Below, piece after piece: positions 1 through 7,940 of a stretch of DNA of 28,650 bases. Origin of the DNA: DASWVC01 sp036401335 (GTDB taxonomy: Bacteria > Verrucomicrobiota > Verrucomicrobiia > Chthoniobacterales > JAFAMB01); assembly GCA_036401335.1 (NCBI GenBank), contig DASWVC010000005.1, positions 1-28,650 of the forward strand, written 5' to 3'. Positions within the stretch are counted from its first letter, which is position 1, and every line of letters starts with the position of its first letter. The notes under the pieces were generated by a model. The model had not been told where the DNA came from, did not search any database, and saw only the letters and a list, made by a program, of their open reading frames with translations. A program made the translations under genes and the position numbers.

Positions 1-2
1 TG

Positions 3-185
3 TCCGTGAAGGCGCCACGTGCCGTCCGGAACGCGGCGTTGGTTCCTGAAGGCACACCGCTCGCTTTCCGAACGGAAGCTGCCTACACCTCTTTCACAAT
101 CGAACAAATTGACGGCCACGGGATGGTCAGTTTGGCGTTTGAACAGGGTCCTCCAACAACGGCATTTCCCATTGGCCGGATTTAG
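3..185 (+). CDS. C-terminal fragment of an unidentified, possibly glycoside-hydrolase-associated protein
   Basis: The window opens inside a reading frame that runs 60 codons to a TAG stop at 183-185. The fragment has alternating short hydrophobic strands, for example around 'FTIEQIDGHGMVSLAF', which resembles the last beta-sandwich strands of large carbohydrate-active proteins. That comparison is a pattern impression, not a family assignment. The gene is cut by the left edge, so neither its start nor its catalytic part can be seen. Its last 59 bases overlap, tail to tail, the end of the minus-strand Gfo/Idh/MocA gene. It could be a chance open frame; a carbohydrate enzyme would suit the sugar locus that follows. 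Confidence 0.45.
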   Translation, partial: SVKAPRAVRNAALVPEGTPLAFRTEAAYTSFTIEQIDGHGMVSLAFEQGPPTTAFPIGRI

Positions 186-1161
186 TTGACCGGAAAAGGG
201 CTTCGATCACTGCCATGTTCCGGACAGAGCCTTCCAGGGGCACAGGGAGTTCCGTTCCCTCGCGTATGCTCTGCGAGAACAGATCGCCTTGAATAGTGTA
301 TTGGTTACAGATTTCGAATTCCACAGTTTCTGCGCTTCGGCCAGAAAGGTCAGTTCCGTCGTCGATGAATATCCGAGCGGGTTGGTCGGGCGGAGCATTG
401 AAGGGGATTTCCAGTTCGATGCGCCCCTTTCTGCCTAGAACCTGTACCCTCTGGTAGGGTGCAATCTGGGTCCCGCAGGTGAAAATGCACTGCCCGGCAG
501 GAAAGTGAAGTATTCCGGAGGTTAACACGTCGGTTCCCAGTTGGGGATCTGCGTCGATCAGCCCGATCACCCTCGCGGGTTCCGCTCCGAAGATGAGCCG
601 CGACGTGTACACAAGGTAACAGCCAACGTCCATCAGCGCGCCGCCCCCATAGCCCAATATATTGCGAATATTCTGAGGGTCCGGAAGGTAGTAGCTGAAA
701 TACCCCATCACGGATTGGACCTCGCCGATTCTGCCCTCCCGAACCAAATCGAGGGCACGACGCCATTGAGGATGCACCCCAACCATAAAAGCTTCCTGAA
801 TTTTGACACCTGTACGATCGCGAGTCTTAACAAGGGAGAGTGCTTCTTCAACGGTAAGGGTGATTGGCTTCTCACAAAGAACGTGCTTCCCGGCCTCCGC
901 CGCTTTGACGGTCCAGGGGAGATGAAGATGATTGGGCAGAGGATTGTAGATGGCCTCCACCTCCGGATCCGCTAAAAGTTCTTCGTAAGAACCGTAAGCT
1001 TTCTGGATGCCAAACAGATCCGCCGCTCCTCGCGCTTTATTGAGGTCTCTTGAAGCGATCGCGATCACTTGTGACCATCTACCCTCCTGCATGGCCGGAA
1101 GAACTCTTTTTACCGCGATATCAGCGACGCCCAAAATACCCCAGCTAACTTTCTTGCTCAT
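127..1161 (-). CDS. Gfo/Idh/MocA family NAD(P)-dependent oxidoreductase
   Basis: A 344-residue cytoplasmic sugar, inositol or glycoside dehydrogenase of the Gfo/Idh/MocA family, whose members oxidise or reduce hydroxyl groups on sugars and cyclitols using NAD(P). The N-terminal Rossmann fold shows 'WGILGVADIA' (residues 7-16). The family signature 'EKP' is at 97-99, giving the conserved lysine next to the nicotinamide. The second domain carries 'GGGALMDVGCY' (172-182), the usual aspartate and tyrosine region near the substrate. Length is normal for the family. It is the last gene of the leftward sugar cluster, 132 bases after the GlcG-like gene. Its exact substrate cannot be told. Together with the GMC oxidoreductase and aldo/keto reductase of the cluster it could process oxidised (keto) sugars. 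Its tail overlaps a convergent frame on the plus strand. Confidence 0.93.
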   Translation of the reverse strand: MSKKVSWGILGVADIAVKRVLPAMQEGRWSQVIAIASRDLNKARGAADLFGIQKAYGSYEELLADPEVEAIYNPLPNHLHLPWTVKAAEAGKHVLCEKPITLTVEEALSLVKTRDRTGVKIQEAFMVGVHPQWRRALDLVREGRIGEVQSVMGYFSYYLPDPQNIRNILGYGGGALMDVGCYLVYTSRLIFGAEPARVIGLIDADPQLGTDVLTSGILHFPAGQCIFTCGTQIAPYQRVQVLGRKGRIELEIPFNAPPDQPARIFIDDGTDLSGRSAETVEFEICNQYTIQGDLFSQSIREGTELPVPLEGSVRNMAVIEALFRSTKSGQWEMPLLEDPVQTPN

Positions 1162-1293
1162 AGGTCTTTATGGCCCTTTTCTTCAAGGGCGTTATGGACA
1201 GGCCGAGGCATGTTCCAAAAAGTAACGTATCAAACAAGGCAGGCCTAGGGCAAAAACACCCTCCAGCCGTAATCCGGCTCCGCCATGTTTTCC

Positions 1294-1701
1294 TCAGCTA
1301 TTCACGTTAAGTCTGCGAAAGGCCGCCTCAGCTATCATGACATCCTGTTCCGTAGTGCCCCCGCTGACGCCGACGCCTGCCACGCATTCCTCGCCGGCCC
1401 ACAACGGTATGCCGCCGCCTAAAGCGACAAACCTGCCTCCAGCGGCCGATGTAAGGGTGTAAAAGGGTTGACCAGGCTGCACCAACGGGGTGATTTCCTC
1501 TGTTCGCATGCTCAACAGGGCCGACGTGTAGGCTTTGCGTTCCGACATCTCGAGGGATATCAGTGGTGCTCCCGTCATGCGCTGCTTAAGAACAATGTTT
1601 CCGTGGTGGTCCACAACACTGACCGTGATCGGAACGTTGAAGCGTAGGGCTTCTTCTTCGGCGAGCTCGGCAAAACGTTTGGATGTTTTCAGCAAATCCA
1701 T
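1294..1701 (-). CDS. GlcG/HbpS-like (DUF336) family protein
   Basis: A 135-residue protein of the GlcG/HbpS family. It starts with a helix, followed by a PAS-like sheet containing 'PITVSVVDHHGNIVLKQRM' (about 24-42), then 'SERKAYTSALLSMRTEE' and a glycine-rich core with 'GGRFVALGGGIPLWAGEE' and 'AGVGVSGG', all typical of the family. HbpS of Streptomyces binds haem, and GlcG is encoded with glycolate oxidase; most other members lack a proven role. It has no signal peptide, so it is probably cytoplasmic, unlike secreted HbpS. It lies 51 bases after the second permease gene and probably shares its transcript. Such proteins are often encoded beside oxidoreductases and diol or sugar catabolic genes, so an accessory role in catabolism is more likely than haem storage. 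Confidence 0.88.
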   Translation of the reverse strand: MDLLKTSKRFAELAEEEALRFNVPITVSVVDHHGNIVLKQRMTGAPLISLEMSERKAYTSALLSMRTEEITPLVQPGQPFYTLTSAAGGRFVALGGGIPLWAGEECVAGVGVSGGTTEQDVMIAEAAFRRLNVNS

Positions 1702-1752
1702 ATCCGATCACCGTATTTATTTCTGAGGTTTGCTCTTGCCGTTAGGTATCAG

Positions 1753-2739
1753 TCACGAGACCGCCAGACGGCGTCTCACGTAGAGGTCCACGGCCACCGC
1801 AATAACCACCAGCGCTCCCGTCGCTGCCAACTGGATCGCAGGCTCCACGTGAACGATCTGCAAGCCAGTATTCAGAACGGCCAGAACCAGCACGCCCCAG
1901 ACACTGGCAATCACATTGCCCTTTCCGCCAAACAGCGCCGTTCCCCCGATCACGGCAGCTCCGATTGTGTCCAGATCGTAACCCCTGCCCAACATGGAAT
2001 GCCCCGCCTGGAAAAATCCTGCAGTGAGTACACCCCCAAAGCCCGCGAGCGCACCACTGACCGTGAGCACCAAAAATTTGGTGCGTTTGACGTTGATGCC
2101 AACGAGAGGAGCAGCCCTTCGGTTTGCTCCCACCGCCTGAATTCTGTAGCCGAAGGACGTTCGTGTTAGCACGAGGTGCATCAACACGACCACAGCCACA
2201 GCATAAAGAATTGGGATATTGAACTTACCGGCAAAACCGAACACCGAGGCGAAACCGGGATCGGAAATTGCGATCGCCTGTTTCGACGGCAGCATCGCCT
2301 CCGCAAGGCCCAAGGCCAATGCAGTGGTCGCGAGCGTTGGAAAAAAAGACGGAAAGAACGGCATCACCGACACCAGGCGACTGGTTAACAGGCCGTTAAC
2401 CGCACCCAGCACCGTGCCAGCCGCCACTGCGGCGGGAACCGCAACCGGCCACGGGAACCCGCGGGTAATGAGCAGCGCCGTTATTGTACTGGCCAATCCG
2501 ACGACGCCTACGACGGACAGGTCCACCTCAGCACAGATCAAGCACATGGTCATTGCCGCACTCACAACGATGAGCGGGCTGCTAACGCTGATGATGCTGA
2601 GGAGCGTCTGAGGCGCGAGGAATTCGGGGTTAACAAGGCCAAAAGCAACGACCAGCACGACGAGGTAGACGACGACGCCAGCCCTTGCGAAGAACTGGAG
2701 GGCCTGGGCTTTGATGGAAGTTTCTCGTTTCGTCGTCAT
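1753..2739 (-). CDS. Sugar ABC transporter permease, RbsC/YtfT type (second of two)
   Basis: An inner-membrane permease of the ribose/galactose (CUT2) ABC class, about 328 residues with roughly eight to ten hydrophobic segments. The CUT2 signature 'EVDLSVVGVVGLAS' replaces the usual 'GGIDLSVGS'. The late glycine-rich coupling region 'GGTALFGGKGNVIASVWG' is present. The frame stays open upstream to an ATG at 2784, overlapping the previous gene. I chose the ATG at 2739 because an AAGG Shine-Dalgarno-like motif lies just upstream of it and it gives a usual N-terminus. It follows the first permease by 25 bases. The two permeases differ in sequence, so the channel is probably a heterodimer served by the upstream ATPase fusion and binding protein. 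Confidence 0.93.
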   Translation of the reverse strand: MTTKRETSIKAQALQFFARAGVVVYLVVLVVAFGLVNPEFLAPQTLLSIISVSSPLIVVSAAMTMCLICAEVDLSVVGVVGLASTITALLITRGFPWPVAVPAAVAAGTVLGAVNGLLTSRLVSVMPFFPSFFPTLATTALALGLAEAMLPSKQAIAISDPGFASVFGFAGKFNIPILYAVAVVVLMHLVLTRTSFGYRIQAVGANRRAAPLVGINVKRTKFLVLTVSGALAGFGGVLTAGFFQAGHSMLGRGYDLDTIGAAVIGGTALFGGKGNVIASVWGVLVLAVLNTGLQIVHVEPAIQLAATGALVVIAVAVDLYVRRRLAVS

Positions 2740-2764
2740 CGATTGCCTTCGCGTTCTCGTTTGA

Positions 2765-3730
2765 TCACTCCCGCATAAATACAATCACCACGACGAGGAT
2801 CATGCCTTTGGTTAGTAACTGCCACGCTGCGGTCAATCCCATCCCCGCGATTCCGCTGAAAACCATGGTTAACAGGAGGGCTCCAAGAAACGTGCCAACC
2901 ACGCTGCCTTTGCCACCTCCGAGACGGCCCCCTCCAAGGATAACTGCCGCAATTGCGTTCAATTCCAGACCTTCTGCGGCGACTGCCAGGCCCGTGAGGC
3001 TTTGCCCGAGCAGCAGAAGGGCTCCGGCCGCAGAAAAGATCCCGGCAAGTACAAATACCACGAACTTGATACGGCGAGCCGGCAGACCAGCGAAGTTCGC
3101 ACCTTGTTGACTCGACCCAACGGCACGAACCCTGAGGCTAAAGCGTGAGTATTTCCAGAACAAGGCTACAACTGCCATCAGCCCGACCGAATAGAGCAAC
3201 ACTTCTGGAATCCCCGCGATCGCATCGTTGAACACCGCACCAAACGCGTCGTCGGATACCTGCCGGGGTTGATTAGAAATGAAGAGCGCGATCCCCCTTA
3301 TGATCGCCATGCTGCCAAGTGTGGCAAGAAACGATGGGACCATTAGTCTCAAGGTGATCATGCCATTCGCCGCACCGGCAGCCGCTCCGATCACGAGGGC
3401 GAGGAACACGACGACCGGCATCGGCAGGTCTAGATCGAAAAGGGTCGGCACTGCGACCGACACCATTCCAACCACAGCCCCAACGGACAAATCAATCTCG
3501 CCGGCGACGATGATCAGGTTCGCGCCAAGCGCTGCAACCACAAGCAATGATGCCTGGCGTCCCATGTCGCGGAAATGCGCCCATGTGAGGTAGTAACGAT
3601 TGAGGGACCCAAAAAAGACGGTTACCCCTGCCATTGCCACGACGAGGAATAGCAACCGCCATTCGAGGCCCTCAAGAAGACGGCGCTTTCCCGCTATCAA
3701 AGCGACCGGAACCGTACGGGCTTCACTCAT
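2765..3730 (-). CDS. Sugar ABC transporter permease, RbsC type (first of two)
   Basis: A 321-residue polytopic inner-membrane protein of the CUT2 sugar permease family. The signature 'GEIDLSVGAVVGM' lies in the first half, and the conserved 'GGGRLGGGKGSVVGTFLGA' loop, which contacts the ATPase, lies near the C-terminus. Length is normal for RbsC. It begins at an ATG with a GGAAGG-like ribosome site about 12 bases upstream. It sits 94 bases after the ATPase fusion gene and 25 bases before the second permease, all leftward, so one transcript is likely. The substrate is unknown, presumably a monosaccharide or polyol. Confidence 0.93.
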   Translation of the reverse strand: MSEARTVPVALIAGKRRLLEGLEWRLLFLVVAMAGVTVFFGSLNRYYLTWAHFRDMGRQASLLVVAALGANLIIVAGEIDLSVGAVVGMVSVAVPTLFDLDLPMPVVVFLALVIGAAAGAANGMITLRLMVPSFLATLGSMAIIRGIALFISNQPRQVSDDAFGAVFNDAIAGIPEVLLYSVGLMAVVALFWKYSRFSLRVRAVGSSQQGANFAGLPARRIKFVVFVLAGIFSAAGALLLLGQSLTGLAVAAEGLELNAIAAVILGGGRLGGGKGSVVGTFLGALLLTMVFSGIAGMGLTAAWQLLTKGMILVVVIVFMRE

Positions 3731-3824
3731 CCGTGCTGGGCCTTCCTTAAGGTGTCCCGCTTCCCGCGACCCCGTAAATTGGGTTGGCCGTCGAGAGGCG
3801 CGCGTTCCCTGGCCAATGCTAGCT

Positions 3825-6452
3825 TTAATGCCATGGCAGGGCCTCCCCGTCCCAATCGTGAACGTACGCGTCTTTTACGTTTTCGCTTGTTGTCACCGTT
3901 CCTTTGCTCAACACGATCAGCGGAACCCGTTTCCCAAGGAGAATCTTACCCATAACGTTTGCATCGGCATAGGCGGAGGCAGCAATGGGCAGACTGTAGG
4001 TGATCAAAACCGGCCATGCCCCATGCAGCAAGCTGGTGGTTGTGCCTTGATCCAGGTCCGACGCAACGACCCACACATCTTTCCGGCCCGCATCCCTGAC
4101 TGCCGCAGCCGCACCCGCGTATTGGTGCGCGAGCATGATTATAAGGTGAATATTCGGATGCTGTTTCAAGGCGGCCGCCGCCGCGGCCTTTGCATCCCCG
4201 GCGTCAAGAACGGGTTTGATGCTAACGATGCTGATCTTGCAGATATCTTTAACCTTGGGATCATCCAATCCTTCCTTGAACCCCATCTGCCGCGAAACGC
4301 TAAACCAGGACGGGTGAGCCTCGACCAGCCACACGGCATTCACCCTTGAATAACCCTTTGAGCGAAGAAACACTGCCGTTGGCAGCGCCAGCTTCCTGTA
4401 CTCGGAGACGTTGTCCGTCATACACGTACAGGTCGGCGGATAGTAGGCTGAAGCGGGCGTCGCTACACCCGTCGTTGCAATCCGCGCGGTATGCAGCCGT
4501 TTCATCGATTCGCCAAAGCGAATCCAGTCAAATGACAAGACGCCCGCAACCAGAAGTCCTTGGTTGATTTGCGCCTCTGTGCCAAGCAGAAGTTGATCAG
4601 GTTTAGACGCGTGATCGTAAACAAGGGCTTCCCCGGCCCATCCGGAGACCCCTTTCTGCCAGAATCTGTTCCAGCCCTCAATCGCCGGGATCGAAAGGTC
4701 GTACCATGCATGCCCAACCTTTGGTCTCATTGCCCTAAGCAGAGTGATTTCGGCCTCGGTGAGTACAACACTTGGATGATCATCAGGAACGGAAGTATCC
4801 GCTACCCGCGCGAGCCACCATTTCATCGCCTCATCCGGGTCGTCTGCGACAGGGTAGGTTTCCCACTCGAAAGGATAGGGGTTCCATCCGGACGGAAACT
4901 GGGACGCCCCCGTCTCCTTCGGCTGGGTGACCGCCGGCGTGGTCTCGCTGCCGGTGGTCATGTGGACCAATAACGCTTCCGTCGCAGAGCTGGGGTCTAC
5001 CTCTCGAACGATGTGCCCGTCCCGGATCACGAGAATCCGGTGACACACGTCCAGCAACTCCGCGAACTCGGACGAACTCAAGACAATGGTTACACCTTCT
5101 TGGGCCAAGGCGTGGATGAACGCGTGAATTTCTCCTTTTGCGCCGACATCGATACCGGCCGTGGGATCGTCAAGCAATAACACGCGGGGGCGACGCATCA
5201 TCCACCTGGCCAAAATGACCTTCTGCTGGTTTCCCCCACTTAGAAATTGGATCTCCTTGTTCACCGAAGGGGTGGCGATGCGGAAGCGTTCAACTGCCTG
5301 TTCGGCGGAACGTCGTGCGTTTGATTCCCGTACAAATCCCAAAGCCGCATGGAAAACGTCGTGAATGGATGCCAACGCTGCGTTTTTCCAAATGGGAATA
5401 CCACTGAAAATGCCTTGGGTTCTTCGGTCTTCCGGGACGAGGGCGATGCCCGCCGCCATTGCGTCGAGCGGCGAACTCGGGCGGATTTCCCGTCCCTGAA
5501 CTCGAATGATGCCACGCTCAAAGGTCCTGACCCCAAACAGGCTCTCGAAAAGCTCGGTACGCCCACTGCCCAGCATCCCCGCGAGCCCAAGGATCTCACC
5601 TTGACGCGCGGAGAAGATAATATCGTGAAGGTCGCTGCGCTTCGAACTCAAACCCACAACCTCGAAGCCAACCTGACCTTGAGGGGTGACCGCGGACGCT
5701 GCTGTTTCCGTAACGGCATGCCCGAGCATCATCTCCACCAACGCCGCTTGATTGAGTTCGCGAGCTGGCGCCGTAGCAACACGCCTGCCGTCGCGAAGTA
5801 CCGTGACGGTGTCGGCCAACTCCCTGACCTCACCCATACGATGCGAAACGTAGAGGATCCCGATACCACGCGCTTTAAGGTGGCCGATAAATTCGAAAAG
5901 CCGCTGTTGCTCCCGCGTGGTCAGGGCGCTCGTCGGCTCGTCGAGAATCAAGATCTTTGACTCTCGTGAAACGGCCCTTGCAATCTCGACCATCTGACGC
6001 GAACCGACACTGAGTTCTGAGCATCGGGTGCGCGCCGAAATATCAAGGCCAAACTCCTTCAGCAGCTGTTGGGACCGCTCGTAGACTTCGCGACGACGAA
6101 GGAAATTGAAGGCCGCCATTGGTTCACGGCCGAGGAAAATGTTTTCCCCGACGTCAAGATCGGGCACGATGGACAGCTCTTGATGCACCATCGTAATACC
6201 CTGGTCGAGGGCATCGCGGGGTGAGTTGAACCTGATCGGCTTACCTTGAATGAGGAACCGGCCAGAGTCTGGCGGGTAAGCACCACTCAGAAGGTTCATC
6301 AACGTGGATTTGCCCGCGCCGTTGTGTCCCATCACGGCGTGGACCGAACCTGCCCGTACATTAAGGTCGACGTTTTGCAGCGCCTTGGTTACCCCAAACG
6401 ATTTCGAGATACCCTCTGCCTCAAGCAGGGTTTGAGGTGTTGAGGAATTCAT
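3825..6452 (-). CDS. Fusion of RbsA-type sugar ABC ATPase with a C-terminal periplasmic-binding-protein domain
   Basis: An unbroken 875-codon frame, against about 500 residues for a normal RbsA-type ATPase. Residues 1-500 are two ABC ATPase domains. The first has Walker A 'GHNGAGKST' (42-50), signature 'LSVGSRQ' (147-153), Walker B 'ILILDEPTS' (167-175) and the H-loop histidine at 204. The second has the degenerate P-loop usual in RbsA (arginine at 298), signature 'LSGGNQQK' (404-411), and 'LLLDDP' (425-430), with aspartate 429 in place of the catalytic glutamate. A linker of about 18 residues (501-518) leads to residues 519-875. These align without a gap to the mature binding protein encoded just upstream, about two thirds identical by eye. 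There is no signal peptide or membrane segment, so the binding domain should stay in the cytoplasm. It may sense imported ligand or gate the ATPase; that is inference. Confidence 0.93.
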   Translation of the reverse strand: MNSSTPQTLLEAEGISKSFGVTKALQNVDLNVRAGSVHAVMGHNGAGKSTLMNLLSGAYPPDSGRFLIQGKPIRFNSPRDALDQGITMVHQELSIVPDLDVGENIFLGREPMAAFNFLRRREVYERSQQLLKEFGLDISARTRCSELSVGSRQMVEIARAVSRESKILILDEPTSALTTREQQRLFEFIGHLKARGIGILYVSHRMGEVRELADTVTVLRDGRRVATAPARELNQAALVEMMLGHAVTETAASAVTPQGQVGFEVVGLSSKRSDLHDIIFSARQGEILGLAGMLGSGRTELFESLFGVRTFERGIIRVQGREIRPSSPLDAMAAGIALVPEDRRTQGIFSGIPIWKNAALASIHDVFHAALGFVRESNARRSAEQAVERFRIATPSVNKEIQFLSGGNQQKVILARWMMRRPRVLLLDDPTAGIDVGAKGEIHAFIHALAQEGVTIVLSSSEFAELLDVCHRILVIRDGHIVREVDPSSATEALLVHMTTGSETTPAVTQPKETGASQFPSGWNPYPFEWETYPVADDPDEAMKWWLARVADTSVPDDHPSVVLTEAEITLLRAMRPKVGHAWYDLSIPAIEGWNRFWQKGVSGWAGEALVYDHASKPDQLLLGTEAQINQGLLVAGVLSFDWIRFGESMKRLHTARIATTGVATPASAYYPPTCTCMTDNVSEYRKLALPTAVFLRSKGYSRVNAVWLVEAHPSWFSVSRQMGFKEGLDDPKVKDICKISIVSIKPVLDAGDAKAAAAAALKQHPNIHLIIMLAHQYAGAAAAVRDAGRKDVWVVASDLDQGTTTSLLHGAWPVLITYSLPIAASAYADANVMGKILLGKRVPLIVLSKGTVTTSENVKDAYVHDWDGEALPWH

Positions 6453-6483
6453 GGTGCAATTCGCGCTGTAATCAAGGAAGGAA

Positions 6484-6511
6484 GCCTTCCGTGCCCGTTG
6501 CGACGGAAGGC
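6484..6511 (-). other. Intercistronic stem-loop after the binding-protein gene
   Basis: A perfect 9-bp inverted repeat (GCCTTCCGT and ACGGAAGGC) around a 10-base loop lies in the 146-base gap between the binding-protein stop and the ATPase fusion start. No T-run follows on the minus strand, so it is not a classic terminator. Stem-loops at this place in sugar ABC operons, as between malE and malF, are known to protect the upstream binding-protein message and lower downstream expression. A similar role here is inference. Confidence 0.55.
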
Positions 6512-6598
6512 AAGATTTCGTCCAGACATGGGCCCGCGGCTATTCGGGTTTCCGGCACCCGCTTTTGAAGAGTCTGATTGCGCCCTTTTTCGCCACGG

Positions 6599-7840
6599 TT
6601 ATTTCCAGGGAATTTTGGCCCCGCCCCAATCCTTGGCGTAAGCTTCCTTCACGTTCGCGCTGGTCGTGATGGTGCCCTCGCTCACGGCAACAAGGGGGAC
6701 ATTTTTCCCAAGAAGAATCTTACCCATCACGTTTGCTTCAGCGAGACCGGAGCCAGCGATTGGGAGACTGTACGTAATCATGATGGGCCATCCTCCGTGC
6801 AGCAAGCTGGTTGCCGTGCCTTCGTCCAGATCGGAGGCAGCGACCCACACGTCGCGCCGCCCGGCGCTCCTCACTGCGGCCGCAGCTCCAACGTACTGAT
6901 GCGCCAGCATGATGAACAGGTGAAGGTTCGGATGCTGCTGCAGTGCCGCCTCGGCCGCCGCTTGTGTATCCTCGTTTTCGAGAACTGGTTTCGTGTCCAC
7001 TATCTTGATCCTGCATACCTCCTGCACTTTAGGATCATTCAACCCTTGTTGAAAACCGGTCTGCCGCGAGATGCTGAACCAAGACGGGTGGGCTTCCACA
7101 AGCCACACAGCTTCTACCTCTTTAAATCCTTTTGACTGGAAGAATTTCGCGATGGGCATGGCAAGCTTTGCGAATTCGGCAACGTCATCTCCCATGCAGG
7201 TGCACGTAGGTGGAAAGTAGGCAGACGGAGAAGTCGCGATGCTGGTTGTGGCAACTTTGGCCGCGTGAAAGCGTTTCATCGACTCTCCAAAAAGGATCCA
7301 GTCGAATGACAGCGAGCCCGCGACGTGTACACCCCGGTTGATCAAGAACTCGGAACCAAGAAGCATTCGCTCGGGTTTAGACTGATTGTCGTAAACCAGG
7401 ATATCCCCGGCCCATTGGGAAACTCCGCGCTTCCAAAAACTGTTCCAACCACCCAAGGCGGGAATCGCCAGATCATACCAGGAATGCCCGACCTTTGGTT
7501 TCATGGCCTTGAGCTGGTTGATCTCGTCGGCGGTGAGCACGACGCTGGGATCCGTGTCGGCCACCGCACTGTCCTTCATACGCGCAAGCCACCACTTGAT
7601 CGCGTCGTCCGGATTCTCAGCAATAGGATTGGTTCCCCACTTAAAAGGATAAGGATTCCAGCCGGGCGGGAAATCCTCCGTTTCCGCCGCACGGCCCCTG
7701 GTGGCGTCAAGCACCTGAACCACCGTCGTTAGGGAAATGCCAAGGAGGGCACATCGCCTAAAAAATTCGCGCCGTTTCAATCGGCCCGATTCAATTTCGC
7801 CAACCAGGTAGTCAAACTTTGATTCCGCGTCTTGTTTCAT
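6599..7840 (-). CDS. Tat-exported sugar ABC transporter substrate-binding protein
   Basis: A 413-residue periplasmic binding protein that should deliver the substrate to the two-permease transporter. The N-terminus carries a twin-arginine type signal: 'KRREFF' (22-27), then a hydrophobic stretch (31-43) and a likely cleavage site near 'GRAAE' (49-53). The mature part starts with a tryptophan- and proline-rich block ('GWNPYPFKW'), followed by a type 1 periplasmic-binding fold. A Cys-X-Cys motif 'PPTCTCM' (C213, C215) also occurs in the domain fused to the ATPase. The frame stays open upstream to 8128, but that part overlaps the aldo/keto reductase gene and would bury the signal. The ATG at 7840 was therefore chosen, though no strong ribosome site precedes it. 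Stem-loops lie on both sides of the gene. The substrate is unknown. Confidence 0.92.
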   Translation of the reverse strand: MKQDAESKFDYLVGEIESGRLKRREFFRRCALLGISLTTVVQVLDATRGRAAETEDFPPGWNPYPFKWGTNPIAENPDDAIKWWLARMKDSAVADTDPSVVLTADEINQLKAMKPKVGHSWYDLAIPALGGWNSFWKRGVSQWAGDILVYDNQSKPERMLLGSEFLINRGVHVAGSLSFDWILFGESMKRFHAAKVATTSIATSPSAYFPPTCTCMGDDVAEFAKLAMPIAKFFQSKGFKEVEAVWLVEAHPSWFSISRQTGFQQGLNDPKVQEVCRIKIVDTKPVLENEDTQAAAEAALQQHPNLHLFIMLAHQYVGAAAAVRSAGRRDVWVAASDLDEGTATSLLHGGWPIMITYSLPIAGSGLAEANVMGKILLGKNVPLVAVSEGTITTSANVKEAYAKDWGGAKIPWK

Positions 7841-7863
7841 TGGGGGAACGCTGTTGCAGTTTT

Positions 7864-7885
7864 GGTTGCGGCAAACGGCGCAACC
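7864..7885 (-). other. Stem-loop in the leader of the binding-protein gene
   Basis: A perfect 7-bp inverted repeat (GGTTGCG and CGCAACC) around an 8-base loop lies in the 100-base gap between the aldo/keto reductase stop and the binding-protein start. It could be an RNA-processing or stabilising element at the 5' end of the binding-protein message. No promoter or terminator T-run is attached to it. Confidence 0.4.
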
Positions 7886-7940
7886 ATCGCCGAGGGTTTT
7901 GGATATGCGACGAAACGCTTGTGGCTGTCTGTTTTCTGAC

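Noticed and set aside
1265..1279. Small stem-loop followed on the minus strand by TTTTT, after the GlcG-like gene
   Set aside because: The stem is only 5 bp and the T-run is 8 bases away; too weak to call a terminator.
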